From contig NC_066268.1 of assembly GCF_905404315.1 (NCBI RefSeq), positions 11,570,001 to 11,634,000 on the forward strand: 64,000 nucleotides of DNA, read 5' to 3'. The notes under the pieces are model-generated. The model ran no database searches and had not been told where the DNA came from. It saw only the letters and a program-made list of their open reading frames with translations. The first letter of the stretch is position 1. Each line of letters opens with the position of its first letter. The DNA is from Leptidea sinapis. Its lineage: Eukaryota > Arthropoda > Insecta > Lepidoptera > Pieridae. The translations under genes and the position numbers were made by a program. Shown piece by piece: positions 41,625 to 54,379 of this stretch.

Positions 41625-43193
41625 AAGTTTATTAATCTTATTTTTGTTATAATTAATACATAAATATCTGTAAGTTTCCAGACAATATCAGCCATTTAAT
41701 GGTGTAGAAGTAATCTGATAAAGAAAAAGGTATTTTTCTTTTACATTAACATAAGCCTATGTATTTGAAAAAATATGTTTCCCAAACAAAAATGTGTACT
41801 TTATTTCCCAATTTTACATAAAACCTAAATGCCGCCAACATTTTTTTAAAATCATGCAGAAAAATAACAAACACTTTTTTAGAATATACTAGGTAACTTG
41901 TAACATTTAAATGAAAATTTTTCATTATGGATCATTAAAGTAAATGTTTAATAAATAATTAATATACCCACACCTGTTTCCATAACTATACTGTTACACC
42001 ATATACAGTACTTTTTATTTCACATTATATACATTCAGTTTTAACTATAAATAAATTTAAGTACTATATAGTTGGTACATATAACACTTCAAAACTATCT
42101 AATATTATGGACAAAATAGAAAAACTAAATGTTATTTTTTTAATGAAAATGTAGCAATCTTAGTAGACACATGTTCAAGTTTATCAAGCAATTTAAAAAC
42201 AAGATGGAAGTTGTATGAGCAGACATATTAATAGTCAATGATATTTCCACATGATTAGCTGTGCTTTGGATTTTCATAAAATAATTTTTTCACATTGTAT
42301 TGTTTATATTTTTCCAATAAAAATGTTCAAAAGGGGTTAAAAATAAATCAGGTTTTTTGTTTAAATTATATACTTTAAAATAAATACAGTAATTATATCT
42401 CAAATCATCTATCCCAGGACCTAGAGCTATGTAATTTTCAAATTGATTCATTTTGTTTGAGCACCACACAGCATCATACTAGCAAAGTGGGTATGAATAA
42501 AATTAAACCAAGAGACAACATAGATCTTAGATTTTATGAAGCATTCAATATAAAAATAACAATATAACTGTAGTTATTTCCTTTTTTTATTGGTCATTTG
42601 TGCCTCATCTAAGACATACCATCTCCATAATATCATCCAATTAAATAAGATTGTTATTTTAATAATCGTGGCGAATAACTATGACTACTGCATTTTTTAG
42701 TATGATAAAAAAGTCAAAGATCAAATTCCAGAACACATTGGATTTGCCAGTCTGTGATCTTCAAGGTCACCAATCTCATGGGATTATTTAGCAAATCATT
42801 ATATATATATATATTACTAGTAAAAACTGTAACATTATCTTGTTGCATTTTTACTAGTAAAACTGTAACATTCTCTTGTTGCATTTTTACTAGCAATAGC
42901 AGACTTAAAGGTATCTTAATCAAAGACTAATTATTGTTATATATTGTATTAATCCATCTCACACTTTGAGGTGCACTATGTGGGTAAACATAATAAACAA
43001 ATTTGTTATTTTTTTTTCAAAAATCTAAGTTTGTTTCTTGTATAAATTGCAAGAATCAATAAAATATTGCAGTCAAACATTTTTGAGTGATTATGTTTTT
43101 GGAATGAGCTGATAGCCTCATGCCAGTATTCTAAATAAATAATATTAAATTTAATTATTATCTATGGTACATCAATTTATTTCTTTACTATTA
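41625..43193. other. Intergenic region between convergent GAR1 and EMC5
   Basis: AT-rich sequence without convincing open frames. The only structure noticed is the short tandem repeat at 42822-42892. Confidence 0.45.
42822..42892 (+). repeat. Two-unit tandem repeat, about 36 bp
   Basis: TAGTAAAAACTGTAACATTA continuing to TTGCATTTTTAC is followed at once by a second unit TAGTAAAACTGTAACATTCT continuing to TTGCATTTTTAC. The units differ at a couple of positions. Confidence 0.8.
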
Positions 43194-43862
43194 TTATTCC
43201 AAATTCTCCAAGTCACCCTTGCCTTCATTTGGTACATAGTAGGGGCTCATAGCTTTTAGCCTATGGTTAAAAATGTAAAATGAAGGAATGTTCTTCTGTG
43301 TTTCCCATGTCTTATTATTCAACTCTGCTGCAGCTTGTATTTCTCTGAGGTTTCCTGCAACATTGAGTACTCCCCACATCAACAAGAATAAGCTGCCCAC
43401 AGCTTGTATTACAATCTGAAAGAATATCAGAAGTACGATTTAAAAAAAGACAACCATCCATACTTGAAAGACCTAAATTTAAGAATTTAAACATGTGATG
43501 GTCACCTCCATAAATATTATTCATAATTATTAAGGTATTACTTATTATCAAAGTAAGTTACAAACTATCAACTTGAACCTATGAGAAGTTAATACTGTGC
43601 TGGTAATACAACAAGCTGTAAAAAAGTATGTTAACCAAATGGGTCACTAAATAAATCACTTACATCCAAAGGTAAGGTAGTGAACTCTTGTGAGGTTATC
43701 CTTAAATATGATCGATCTGAAATGACATTAATACTAGATTATATTGGGATTATTTTATTGATTTAAGTGAAATTGTATAATTATCTTACGCTGGGCTGCA
43801 GAAAACGCAGAGTGAAACAAAGATATAAACCCAACAGTTAAAATGATCTTGTAAAATGACAT
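43194..43862 (-). CDS. EMC5: ER membrane protein complex subunit 5 / MMGT, 115 aa
   Basis: Three minus-strand exons, 43862-43790, 43716-43664 and 43415-43194 (stop TAA), join in phase to 116 codons with stop. The protein begins MSFYKIILTVGFISLFHSAF, the first membrane helix. SAAQHRSYLRIT and LPLDIVIQAVGSLFLLMWG (second helix) follow, then NLREIQAAAELNNKTWETQ and PSFYIFNHR. These match animal EMC5 (MMGT1), a core subunit of the complex that inserts tail-anchored and multi-pass proteins into the ER membrane; it was earlier proposed as a magnesium transporter. Length is close to the family norm. Introns are short (73 and 248 bases). No truncation seen. Confidence 0.92.
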
Positions 43863-44827
43863 TCTTAATTATTATTGTAGAGACTAGATCACAGAACACT
43901 ATTACTCTAACGAGGACTAGAGAAATAACGGTAAAAGTAAATCGTATCTAAATTGAATAATTACAATATTATTACATAAAATAATTTAGATCATAACAAC
44001 AACTTAGCATTTACAATTTTTTTTTTGGTTCTGTTCGTCCATCTGGACAGGCAAAGGGGTCAAAAGCCCATACAGCCAAGTCTTCATTTTTATTTTTCTA
44101 TTCTTCACGTTACACAGCTTGTTCAAAGTCAAGCTAAGTATTTATATAATCTTCATCTTCAAACATAAATAGTACAATTTCCCATAAGAGTAGTATTTCG
44201 TGTTCTTCATGTTTCATTTTCTTCATATACATATAGGTTCGCATGAAAGGCCGAAGCCAAGTCTTTTATTGATAATATTCTTGTTCCAATTAATATCAAG
44301 CTTAGCCCCTTATTTTAAATAATAAACTTTTATGATATAATACTAAAATATAAATCTCATATACGTTACAAGAAATATTTACATGAATTATAAATAATAA
44401 TGATGAATATTAGTTGAATATAATTATAAGATAATATGAAACTAATTTAAGGTATAACTACAAATATAATATTTACATTTATACATTAAAATTTACATTA
44501 AAGTTAAAGTCCAATAATAATTTATGGACGAATATGTTTTAAGTCTCTGTAAGGGATTGTGTCAAAAGCCAAGACGTATTTTCAAATTTCGCCTACCGTT
44601 GAAACTATAAATTTGTAAAGCGGCACGAAGCAGTCATAATTTTCGTTATATCAATAGCAAATAGCCAGGTTTTCCCAGTTTCCTGGATTTCCCCCCCACA
44701 AACCTCATGTATTAGTTTTTAAGCATAATAAAGTTTTATCCCTTAATACGTAGATAGGGTTGTAGAAATAAGTTTTCTGATGCCTACATATATAAGGCTT
44801 AATTGTAAATTGCTTTAATAAGTAGAT
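43863..44827. other. EMC5 upstream region
   Basis: It should hold the EMC5 promoter near its left edge. The rest, up to the 3' end of the I-like LINE, is AT-rich without recognised features. Confidence 0.4.
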
Positions 44828-47800
44828 TTAAGTAATTTTGTATATATATTTTAATACCAAATATAGAAATTTTGAATTTGATTTTTTTTTTGAAGCATCA
44901 TAAGTTTTCAATAACTGCTGAAGTGAGCGCGGGACGTCTTCAGCATTCTTATAAATATACAAGAGGCAGTCTATCAATGTAAATCTTTGAAGATTATATT
45001 GGGGACAGTCAAAGAAAATGTGATCAAGAGTTTGGATGGATAAATTACAGAATTGACAAGTTGGAGAATCTAAAACACCGATCCTAAATAAATGAGCACC
45101 ACTACGAGAATGCCCCAGACGTAACCGACAAATTGTGGTGTAAAATTTTCTGTGTAAGTATTTTTTCTTTTTAACAAACCAGGGAGGAGAGATTTCGTTT
45201 TTAATGTCGGCTAACCATTTGCCCTTTGTTTGAACAACTTGTTGCCAATAATACTGAAAGTCTTGCAAGAATGTACAGTTAAAATGAGACAGTGCATCTG
45301 TGTGTGGTATGGGAATGTTCAAAGCAGTATGTATCTGATTACTATTCACAATAGATTTAGCAAGATAATCAGCTTGTTCATTTCCTTCCACGCCTATGTG
45401 TGAAGGAGTCCAGAATAAAACAATATCTTTTGTTAGGGATAAGCATTGATATTTGTCTCTAATATTGTAAATGATGAAATTAGTTGTAACATTACATTTA
45501 GGATATTGTAAAGCTTTTAAAACACTCATGCTATCTGTTATAACGATCCAATTATTATATGACTGTTCTCCAATATATTCTAGAGCAGCATATATGGCAG
45601 CACATTCTGCTGTGTATACACTAGCCAAGGTATTTAACCTATGACCAAACCCACTCCGCAGTTGTATGTCATAAACTGCCATAGAGACAGCAGTATTACT
45701 TTTAGATCCATCAGTATAAAGTTGGTCATAATTTTGCCACTCTGACAGCATACTATATACATCTTCCTTATATTTTAATGATTCATTAATAATTATTTTA
45801 ATAGGTGTATATTTTGAATTATAAGAATTTAAATAACATGGCCAAAGAATACTAGAAAATAGATTATGATCACAAGAAAAATGTAACAAATCAGAGATGC
45901 CTTCTACTTGATAGTAGGAATTATTGTCAGTTCGGTTAATATAGTCCTGTATCTTTAATAGGAGTGGATGATTATTAATAGAAGTTAATTTGAGAAAGAA
46001 TTTTGTTTGTAGATATTTGAATCTAAGAGCTAGTGGGGGAATATTACATTCTACTTGTAATGATATAATAGGAGTAGACCTAAAAGCGCCTGTTATGATC
46101 CTTAAGCATTTATTTTGTATTTTTTCTAATTTATTCACTAATGTAATTACTCCACCATAACAAAAGAAGGCATACTCAAAATGGCTACGGACTAATGACT
46201 TATATAATGTTAGCAAGATGCGTGGGTCTGCACCCCAATATGTACCAGCTAATGATTTCAGAATATTGCAGGCCTTTAATGCGCGATTTTTAATATTTTA
46301 ACATATTTGTGCCATCTAAAATTACTTAAAAACTTAACTCCTAAAAACTTTATTGAATTATCTATTGAAATTTCCTGAGTACCATAATATATTTTTGCAT
46401 CTCTTATTCTTATAGAATGCTTTGAAAATATTACTACTTTGCTTTTGTCAATACTGACCTCAAGACTAAGATATTGAAAATAAAGCTCCAATTTTTTGAG
46501 TGCTACATTAAGATAAGAACACAACATTTGATAAATTAAGTCCTGAACTATACACTACTAGATCTTAAGCAAATTGGAGGTTAGAAACTCTATTACCCAA
46601 AACAATATTTATTTGATTTATGTAGATTATAAAGAGCAATGGACTCAAAATTCCGCCCTGCGATACGCCTCTATATGAATATCGAGGACCTATTAATTGG
46701 TTATTGATTCTAACAAAAAGTTTACGACCATGCAAGAAATTGAATATCCAACTAACTATTTTTTCAGGGACATTTAAGGATAGAAGAATGGATGATAATT
46801 GTTCTGAATCAACATTATTAAATGCTCCTACAACATCCAAAAAACACCAGCCAATATCTTATTGTCAATCTGGGCACTATGGATGCCAAGACATAAATGC
46901 CATATACTCTCACAAGCAGAACGACCACATCGAAATCCAAATCGATTATTAGGTAAGAGGTTGTTACTTTCAATATAAAATATTAATCTCTGTTTTATTA
47001 ATTGTTCAAAAATTTTACCAACACACAAGCTTAGTGTGATAGGATGATATAAATCAGCTGAACTAGAATCTTTCCCATGCTTTAAAATTGGAATTAGACA
47101 GTCTGTTTTCCATTCTTCTGGAATAGTGGAGTTCTTCCATAAGAGATTTAATATTTTTAGAAACTTATTTAAGTTAGAAGAGTTTAGGAGTTTAAACATT
47201 TTATAGGAGAGCCAATCCAAACCGCATGCAGAGTCCTTTCTTGATGATAGACCAGCTTTTAATTCTTCAATAGTAAAAGGGGCAATCATAAAAGAGTTGG
47301 TGCTATTTAAAGGATGATTATTGTGAATAATTGTCAAATTTGGTACTGTATCTGGAGTATATTTGTGTAAAAAGTTGGATATCCAATTATTGCTAGAGAA
47401 ACAATTATTATTAGAATATAAGTTCTTAAATTTCCTCATTTTTGTCCAAATCTGTTTCATTGGCGTTAACCTATTTATGGTGGAGCAAAAATCTGTCCAG
47501 GATTTACGACGTTCAAGTCTTAATATACATTTTTTCTTTGGTTGAGCTTGCTTAAAATGAATGTAGTTTTGGATATTGCAATTTGATTTGAATAACAGAT
47601 AAGCCTGTTTGCAATCTTCTACCACTTTAGTACATTGCCCATTCCACCAGGGAAGTTGTCGCTTTCTTTTAGGTAGATTAGTAATATTGTTACAGTGGTA
47701 GTTGGTTTTAGGTACTGAATTTTCTACCGCTCTAAGAATTATAGAACAGAAGTTATTGTAAGACTTCTGTAGATTACAATTATTTATATCAAATTGTTTT

Positions 47801-48319
47801 AACAAGTCATTTACTAAGTTCTCATATTGGTCCCAATTTACTATTTTCAGATTACTGTGTGGAGGAATGTTGGATGGAATTGAAGAAGATTCAGTTTCCG
47901 ACACCATTTACCATGGAAAATTTTGTGATTGTAGGCAAGTGATAGCTGCCCAAAGAGTCCTGATGAACTTGCCATTCACAGCACAGGAATAATGAAGATG
48001 ATACTATTGTTAGATCTAGTCCATTTGGTCTCCAAGAATTAGTACCCACTGTAGTTGGTTGACCATTATTTAAGAGCATTAAGTCATTATCGTCCATTAC
48101 ATCCATGATGTCTCTACCTCTAGAATTGGTTCTATTACAACCCCAAATGGTATGGTGAGCATTAAAATCACCAGCAATTATTAGTGGTCTTGGAATACTA
48201 TGCAACAGTCTATTAAATTTAGATTTGTCAAAGTTAGGTACACTGTTGCCAGGACTATAAAAGCTAACAATTGAGATGTCTTTTTGTTTGTATTTAATTT
48301 TGATTGCTACATTTTGCAA
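44828..48319 (-). pseudogene. I-like LINE ORF2, broken
   Basis: Endonuclease blocks: RPLIIAGDFNAHHTIWGCN and SRGRDIMD. Linker: KRKRQLPWWNGQC. RT blocks: DSACGLDWLSYKMF, LPNNRFGFRCGRSACES, VSQGGILSPLLFIIYIN. The catalytic box is interrupted: LQFA is followed by a TAA stop and DLVVYS at about 46560-46575. RNase H: YTDGSKSNTAVSMAVYD, YTAECAAIYAALEYI, VITDSMSVLKAL and TPSHIGVEGNEQADYLAK, so the Asp-Glu-Asp-Asp set is kept. A C-terminal zinc-binding end has CQFCNLSIQTLDHIFFDCP. The RNase H part is the best preserved. Confidence 0.85.
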
Positions 48320-48546
48320 GGAGTTATCAGAAAATGTTTCTAACTTTTGAAAATAAATGCCATTTCTAACAAAAATTGCTACACCATTGTGATCATTACC
48401 ACAATCATTTCTTAGTATTGTATAACCTCTGATAGAAAACTGTATATTTGGTTTAAGCCAAGTTTCTGATATAAGTGTATGTCCTGCTCATAAAGTAGGT
48501 TTTAAAGCTCAAGTCTGTTACTCAACAGACTGAGCATTCCACTGTA

Positions 48547-49683
48547 CTATGTTAAGTTTGTGACAGTTGAATGTGACGTTTTATTTTTAATTTGTATGGT
48601 ATATTTAATTGCTGAACTAATTGCGTGTGAGCTAATGCTTTGATTCTGTGTTTTATTTAGTGTAATGACTTTGATTATTGATTCTGTGATTAGGTTCATT
48701 GCTGCTGGATTGGACAAAATTAAACTAATGATGTCTTGTGTGTTCTCTGACTTATTGAGTGATGGAAAGTTTGTTGGATGTTTAAATAAATCTGATAATG
48801 GTGTTTTACTTTTATTTTTACTATCCAATATCTTTTTTTGTTTTATAGGGCATTGACCTGATACTGCAAGATGGTTACCTTTACAGTGCACACATACTGC
48901 TTTGTCAATAGGTATAGTACATTCTTTATATGAATGATTTTCAGTGCAGATTGAGCAACGCTGAGCATTCTTACAGAATTTAGCCAAGTGGTCAAACCTA
49001 AGGCATCGGAAACACTGCTTAACTGGCGGCACAGAAGGTCGCATTTGTAGACGCCACATCTTTAAGTGAACGTAATCTGGGAGTGAAGTAGATGACGCAA
49101 AAGTAATAATGACTGCATGTGTAGGTTGTAATATAAAACCACTATCGGATTTGTTTTTTTTTTCATTATACGCCGAACAGAAATAATTTTTTCTGTACTT
49201 GACAAAGATTTGAAAATTTTTTTGTTGGACATATCAATGGGTACGGAGGAAATCACTCCAGACAATTCAGTGGCACCAGCTGGGATGGACGCCTTAATAT
49301 TTTGTTCCCTCAAAAATGTCGTGTTGTCTAGGAATGTATTAGCCAAATTGGGTCGTTCAAACACTACTCCTATATTTGTTGAGTTTCTTAAGATATTTAC
49401 TGCCTTTAATGAAGCGCGATAAGTAGCTACTAAGAGTTAGCATGTCACGACTACCAAGTGGCTGTTCAGTGACACTCTCTATGAAGACTATAAATTTATG
49501 ACCGGCACCTGCGTCTTCCGGATATCGGCGACAATAGTCGACCACCCTATATGGCAAATAAAAGTCCTCGTGGTCTTCCAAAACTGTACGCGAATCTGAG
49601 TATTCGCTTCTTTCAGAGGTGGAATCAAAAATAGACTCACCTTTATCTCGTTCCGGCTTGGTTTTTTTCCGCCTTTTCGACAT
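48547..49683 (-). pseudogene. I-like LINE gag (ORF1), broken
   Basis: Three pieces in different frames. The N-terminus is charged (MSKRRKKTKPERDKGE); the middle part includes a MFERPNLANTFL segment; the last piece has successive CCHC-type knuckles (CFRCLRFDHLAKFC, CSICTENHSYKEC, CVHCKGNHLAVSGQC). Such proteins bind element RNA. Two frameshifts, near 49360 and 49060-49160, separate the pieces. Confidence 0.8.
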
Positions 49684-50157
49684 CTCTTAGCACAAACCTA
49701 AATCACTAAATATATAGACTTTTACTTATACTAAACAAATTAAATGATAAACATATACAAATACTTATATACTTTTCAAAAATATGAGGATTATATACAA
49801 TATAATAGAAATATTTAATTTTATAGTTAAAAAGACCGCCCTAAGCAATCAAGAGTTCCCGCGCTTTTTTTCTATCAATAATCCTTAGCATTTAGGTACC
49901 TACAAATTATTACAACTCCACCAAAGAGGATGTATTATGTACGCTTAATACACTTGACTAAATTTAGTCGTTTAAGTCCGGTACACACGCAGCGACCGTG
50001 ACTCGCTAGCGACTTATGATTTTTGTGTCTATATTATATCGATTTATCAGTATTCGTTTCGCAGTAGACGCAAAGAGTATAATAATATATAGGGGAAAGT
50101 AGGTGTGTATACAGGTGTCTGTTATTAACTTTTTTTAAATGTGAACGTTTCTTTGTA

Positions 50158-51997
50158 ATGTCCAAAGAAAGGCGTCGAATGTTACTAGCGTTAGCAGCCG
50201 TTTGCATATATGACAAAGAGAGAGAAAAGAAAAATAGAAGATGCTGGGCGAAAAAATGGTTACTTCAAAGACCAAGATATTCGCATATAAATTTAATGGC
50301 CGAGCTAGCACTACAAGAACCGAACGATTTTAGAAACTATTTACGAATGGACTCTTGTACATATCAACAGTTGTTGTCTTTGTTGGAGCCAATGCTAACA
50401 AAACAAGATACGTGCATGAGAAAAGCGATAACAGCTCACGAACGATTATCAGCTTTATTGCGATTTCTAGCAACCGGACGATCTTATGAGGATTTACAAT
50501 ACAGCGATGCAATATCTAAGCATAAGATAATTCCAGAAACATGTGATGCGATCATAGCTACATTGCAAGAAGAATATTTAAAGGTAGGTTTAAAGGTGCT
50601 TTTTAGTAAAACTAAACTTTTCGGTTACGTATTTACTATGTGCTAACAGTTATACATTATGGTTGAAAATTATCGTAAGCTTTTGAGATGTTTTAGAATT
50701 GAGCAATTGGGTTTCTGCAATTTTTAGTGACTGATTGTTCGTCTCCTGAGGAACATGAACTAATTGACCACTCACAGGATCTATCAAAAGGCTATGTGAA
50801 AAAGTATCATCATTAGCATTTGAATTATGAGCACTTTGAACATTTTCATTTTGAGAAAGCAATTGTATATTAACATTATGATTTACATCAATACGACTTT
50901 GACGAGAGAGGGAATTCATTCGTGCTTCAAACAAAACGTCGTTAATTAATTTCTCCGCAAAAATTTGTTGATCATTTGGTAAACTCTTTGAAATACCAGC
51001 CCATGATTTTGCTCTATGTTCCCACAGACCGCTGTCTGTCGGAATAGGTTCGCTGAGATGAGCATTGATTTTACTAAGAATATCTTCTCTTGGTCTCTTC
51101 TATTTATTACTATCACGAGATGCCGTAGTAGACACTGTTGAGGGTGCTGGTGATTGCGTTGACTCCGAAAATATATCAGAATCTACATCTTTATTTCTAT
51201 TTATTCCTAATTCCTCATCGACAGGTCCCTGAAATAAAATATAAATATCTATTTTTGTTCTAGTTTCCTGAAACTGAAGAAGAATGGTTAGACATAGCAA
51301 AAACATTTGAAGAAAGGTGGCAGTTTCCTCATTGCTTAGGAGCTATAGACGGGAAACATGTAAAAATTGTGCCCCCAGCAAATAGTGGATCATACTACTT
51401 TAACTATGAAAAGGATTTCAGCGTTGTTTTATAAGCAATAGCAAATGCAAATTACGAATTTATAATGGTAGATATAGGAATTAATGGCCGAATATCTGAT
51501 GGTGGAGCTATTAATAGAAGTATATTTTATGAGAAACTAAACACAGGATCCTTAAATATTCCTAGGGCAGCAAGGATAATGAATAGTGAAACTGTTTTGC
51601 CATACGTCTTCGTGGGGGATGATGCATTTTCTTTACGCCCAGATTTGATGAAACCTTACCCAGGTCCATACTTAAGTCCTCAACAAAGAATATTCAATTA
51701 TAGACTATCAAGAGCCCGTCGTATTATTGAAAACGTTTTTGGTATCTTAGTCAATCGATTCCGAATATTCAAAACTTCAATCAATTTAGATGAAGTGTGG
51801 ATATTGAAAATTTAGAAGATGGCAGCATAAGCACAGGTTACAGAGCCAACAACGAATTGTTAGATTTACAAATAACGAATCAAGGTCAAAGTCAAACCAT
51901 GGCTAGATATGTTGGAGATCAATATATGCAATATTTCAATAAGGAGGGCAGTGTTTTGTGGCAAAACCGTTTCACTAATTTAAATACCTTTACATAA
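50158..51997 (+). pseudogene. Harbinger transposase (HARBI1-like), inactivated
   Basis: Exon 1 (50158-50583) encodes the N-terminal region (YSHINLMAELALQEPNDFRN, SALLRFLATGRSYEDLQYS). It joins in phase 0 at AAG/GTAGGT and TTCTAG to exon 2 from 51264 (FPETEEEWLDIAKTFEE). The DDE nuclease shows CLGAIDGKHVKI (first Asp), PYVFVGDDAFSL (second) and RRIIENVFGILVNRFRIF (Glu). A TAA at 51432-51434 interrupts exon 2 between FSVVL and AIANANYEF. Near 51797 the frame shifts and a C-terminal stretch seems deleted before the last block (YVGDQYMQYFNKEGSVLWQN). Known role of the family: cut-and-paste of elements at TWA targets. Confidence 0.85.
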
Positions 51998-52459
51998 TGT
52001 TATTTGATAACAATATGAATAAACAAGTATAGTATACGAGACCTAAAGCATAATCTGTATTTTTATTTCGCATCTTACCCGATCTTTGTTTCCTATTTTA
52101 ATGTTAGTAATTGAACTTCTAGTCGTCTCTTGATCTTTCAAGAAGTTGAGTAAATCATAATACCATAATGATGGAGTAGGAATATCTTCCACAGACATTC
52201 CGGATTTCAAGCTTTTTTCAATCTTTTCGTGTTGTTTTCGCCAAACATCCCTCATATTTTTATTTTTTTTTATCACTAAATCTCGACCAGCGTTTGGCTC
52301 CACCTCCTTAAATTTTTCCACTAATATCTCATAGCTTTGTGACTTTAAATCTCTGTTTGAGTAATCTTTACTCTTAACCATCCATAATGAAGGTAATTCC
52401 CGGTATAATTCTATAAATTCAGTTACAAAAGCCCGAGAATATTTACGTAGGTCCGCCAT
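50650..52459 (-). pseudogene. Harbinger-associated MADF protein, one nonsense codon
   Basis: Exon 1 (52459-52079) starts MADLRKYSRAFVTEFIELYR and contains a MADF/Myb-SANT-like DNA-binding domain (PSLWMVKSKDYSNRDLKSQ, MRDVWRKQHEKIEKSL). It joins in phase 0 at CGG/GTAAGA and TTTCAG to exon 2 (51228-50650; GPVDEELGINRNKD ... AEKLINDVLFEARMNSLSR, a BESS-like end). An in-frame TAG at about 51100-51102 splits exon 2; the frame is otherwise open for about 318 residues. In Harbinger systems the second protein carries the transposase into the nucleus and binds the element ends. Each gene's last exon lies in the other's intron. Confidence 0.75.
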
Positions 52460-53189
52460 TTTAAAATCGCTCACGCACGGCGTACACGTCCACACAGCAA
52501 CGATGTCGCTGGCGACTGTTTGGCGACTATTGACTTTTCAGATTTACAGCGATTCGATCGCCGCATTGACAGCGACTATAAATAGCTGCTAATATTCACG
52601 TCCACACACAGATTTTGACATCGCCAGCGAGTCGCTATCGATTAAAGTCGCTGCCGTGTGGACCCTACTTTACATTCAGAAGCAACTTAAAAATTAGAAG
52701 CTTCTGATCACACTGTCCTAAATTGAGTTACTGAATCAGTTACCATTGAAAGCGCAACGAAAAAAAATTCAGTTCTTTACTATCCCAACCCCTGCTGACA
52801 AAAATTATCCCTGAAACATATTGGTCTATTCGGGAATATAAAATAAAATTTAGATACGTCGTCCACGCACGAAGAGACCGAAACCTTCCTAAATGCGATT
52901 CTAATTAGAGTTCTAAATGATTCAGTCTGTCAGAAACCATTCTTATTTCTGAATTTAGTATGCTTGCATGTTGAATGCGATTATACTTGTCTAAATTGAG
53001 TAACGACTAAATTCAAGTTAAATAGTAAGTATAAGAGGCGGGACCGCCTAAGTAGAAATTGAAATGAAATGTACAGATATTTGACATAAGTTTGAAATAG
53101 TAGTAATCAATAGTATATCGCGATTGGCCACGAAGTATAATCCGGCTAAGTTTGAACAGTTGCTTAAAACGTAGTCGATTTTGACCACC

Positions 53190-54370
53190 TCCGTTTTATT
53201 TATTTATTAAGAAAACTTACAGCTAACTATGTTGATAACTATAATCTATTTGTATAACTAAAAGCCATTAACTAGTTTTCAGATATATGATTCTAATTAG
53301 TTTTTAAAAGTACTAGAGAGTTACGCTATCTTATAATCTATTACATTAATACTATGTACCTATAGAATTAGTACTATATTATAATAACTACATTTTAAAA
53401 TGACCAGCAAGAAGTTTACATTTAAAATATACTACATAAAACATAAATACAGTAAATAATAATATAATTAAAGTTTACATTGATTTTGTTGAATACTTTG
53501 AATACTTAGGGGAGAAAGTATGATTTGGTCATCAGATGCCGAATTGGGTACAACAACAATTGGAACACTAGGTTTAGTTAAAATGTGTTAATTTCGGGGT
53601 AAGCAAGGTAACAAGTTCATTAAATTTGATACTTGTACGGACGAAGGAGGAATTACGGCGATAGAAAGTTTTATAAATGGAGATATGAAAGGAGATTGGA
53701 TTACGCAGCTGTTTTTTTAGGAACACATAACTTAATCTGACTTAGTAAAGGGGGAACATCTACTTTATCGTTAACTATTTTACTGAAGTATACTACTTAT
53801 GTCAGAAATATTTCTACGCAGATTTAGTGGAAGAAAATGATTTTTTTACATTTAGCGTCATAGTTTTAAGGATGTATGTTACTTTTATACTGTAGGTATC
53901 TTAAAATTCGCTTTTGAATAGATTTAATTCTATAAATATATAAATTATAACTTGGGTTCCAGATTTCTGAGCAATATTCTTATTTGCTACGGACATAAGA
54001 GCAATACAGGACTTTAATCGGTTTAAGTGTTATAAACCTTCTACACGTTCTTATAAGACAACCAAGGGCTTTAGAGGCCTTGTTTATTATAAAATCTATA
54101 TGTCAATTTTGGGTCCATGATAACACCTAAGTATTTCATTCTATTAGTAAACACAAGAACTTAATTTTTAAGATTGTAATTGAATTTAATCAGATTCGTT
54201 TTCCGAGAAAAGTTCATTGCAAAGCACTTAGAGACGTTCAGATCTAACTTATTAATTTTACAATAATTATCGAATCTATCCAAGTCTGCCTGTAAAAGAT
54301 GACAGTCATCGAGTGATTGGACGTGCCTAAATATTTTTGTATCATTGGCATAGAGTAACAATTGTGAATG
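53190..54370 (-). mobile_element. LINE family A 3' part
   Basis: The minus strand encodes LLYANDTKIFRHVQSL (YADD changed to YAND) and CKINKLDLNVSKCFAMNFSR, matching the post-catalytic region of the intact element. A decayed C-terminus follows, then a 3' UTR ending in TTTATTTATTTATTAAG at about 53197 (plus strand), as in the element at 7317. Confidence 0.7.
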
Positions 54371-54379
54371 CGAGAAACA

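Larger units (their letters stand above)
44828..49683 (-). mobile_element. I-like LINE with gag, endonuclease, RT and RNase H, inactivated
   Basis: Minus-strand order: gag N-terminus (49683-49357), gag middle (49364-49062), gag CCHC zinc knuckles (49059-48547), endonuclease (48319-47891), linker and RT (47907-46565), RT C-terminal part (46527-46276) and RNase H plus end (46216-44828). The gene order and presence of RNase H fit the I/R1/Loa group. At least five frame breaks make it dead. It lies between EMC5 and the Harbinger element. Ends and target duplication were not determined. Confidence 0.85.
49975..52669. mobile_element. PIF/Harbinger DNA transposon, 2.7 kb
   Basis: It is flanked by TTA at 49972-49974 and 52670-52672. 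Ends are imperfect inverted repeats: AGTCCGGTACACACGCAGCG at the left, with the complement of AGTAGGGTCCACACGGCAGC at the right. Many GTCGCTNGCGAC-like motifs lie beneath both ends, and likely bind transposase or the MADF partner. The element encodes a two-exon transposase on plus and a two-exon MADF protein on minus, each with stops. Target, ends and gene pair all fit Harbinger. Confidence 0.9.
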
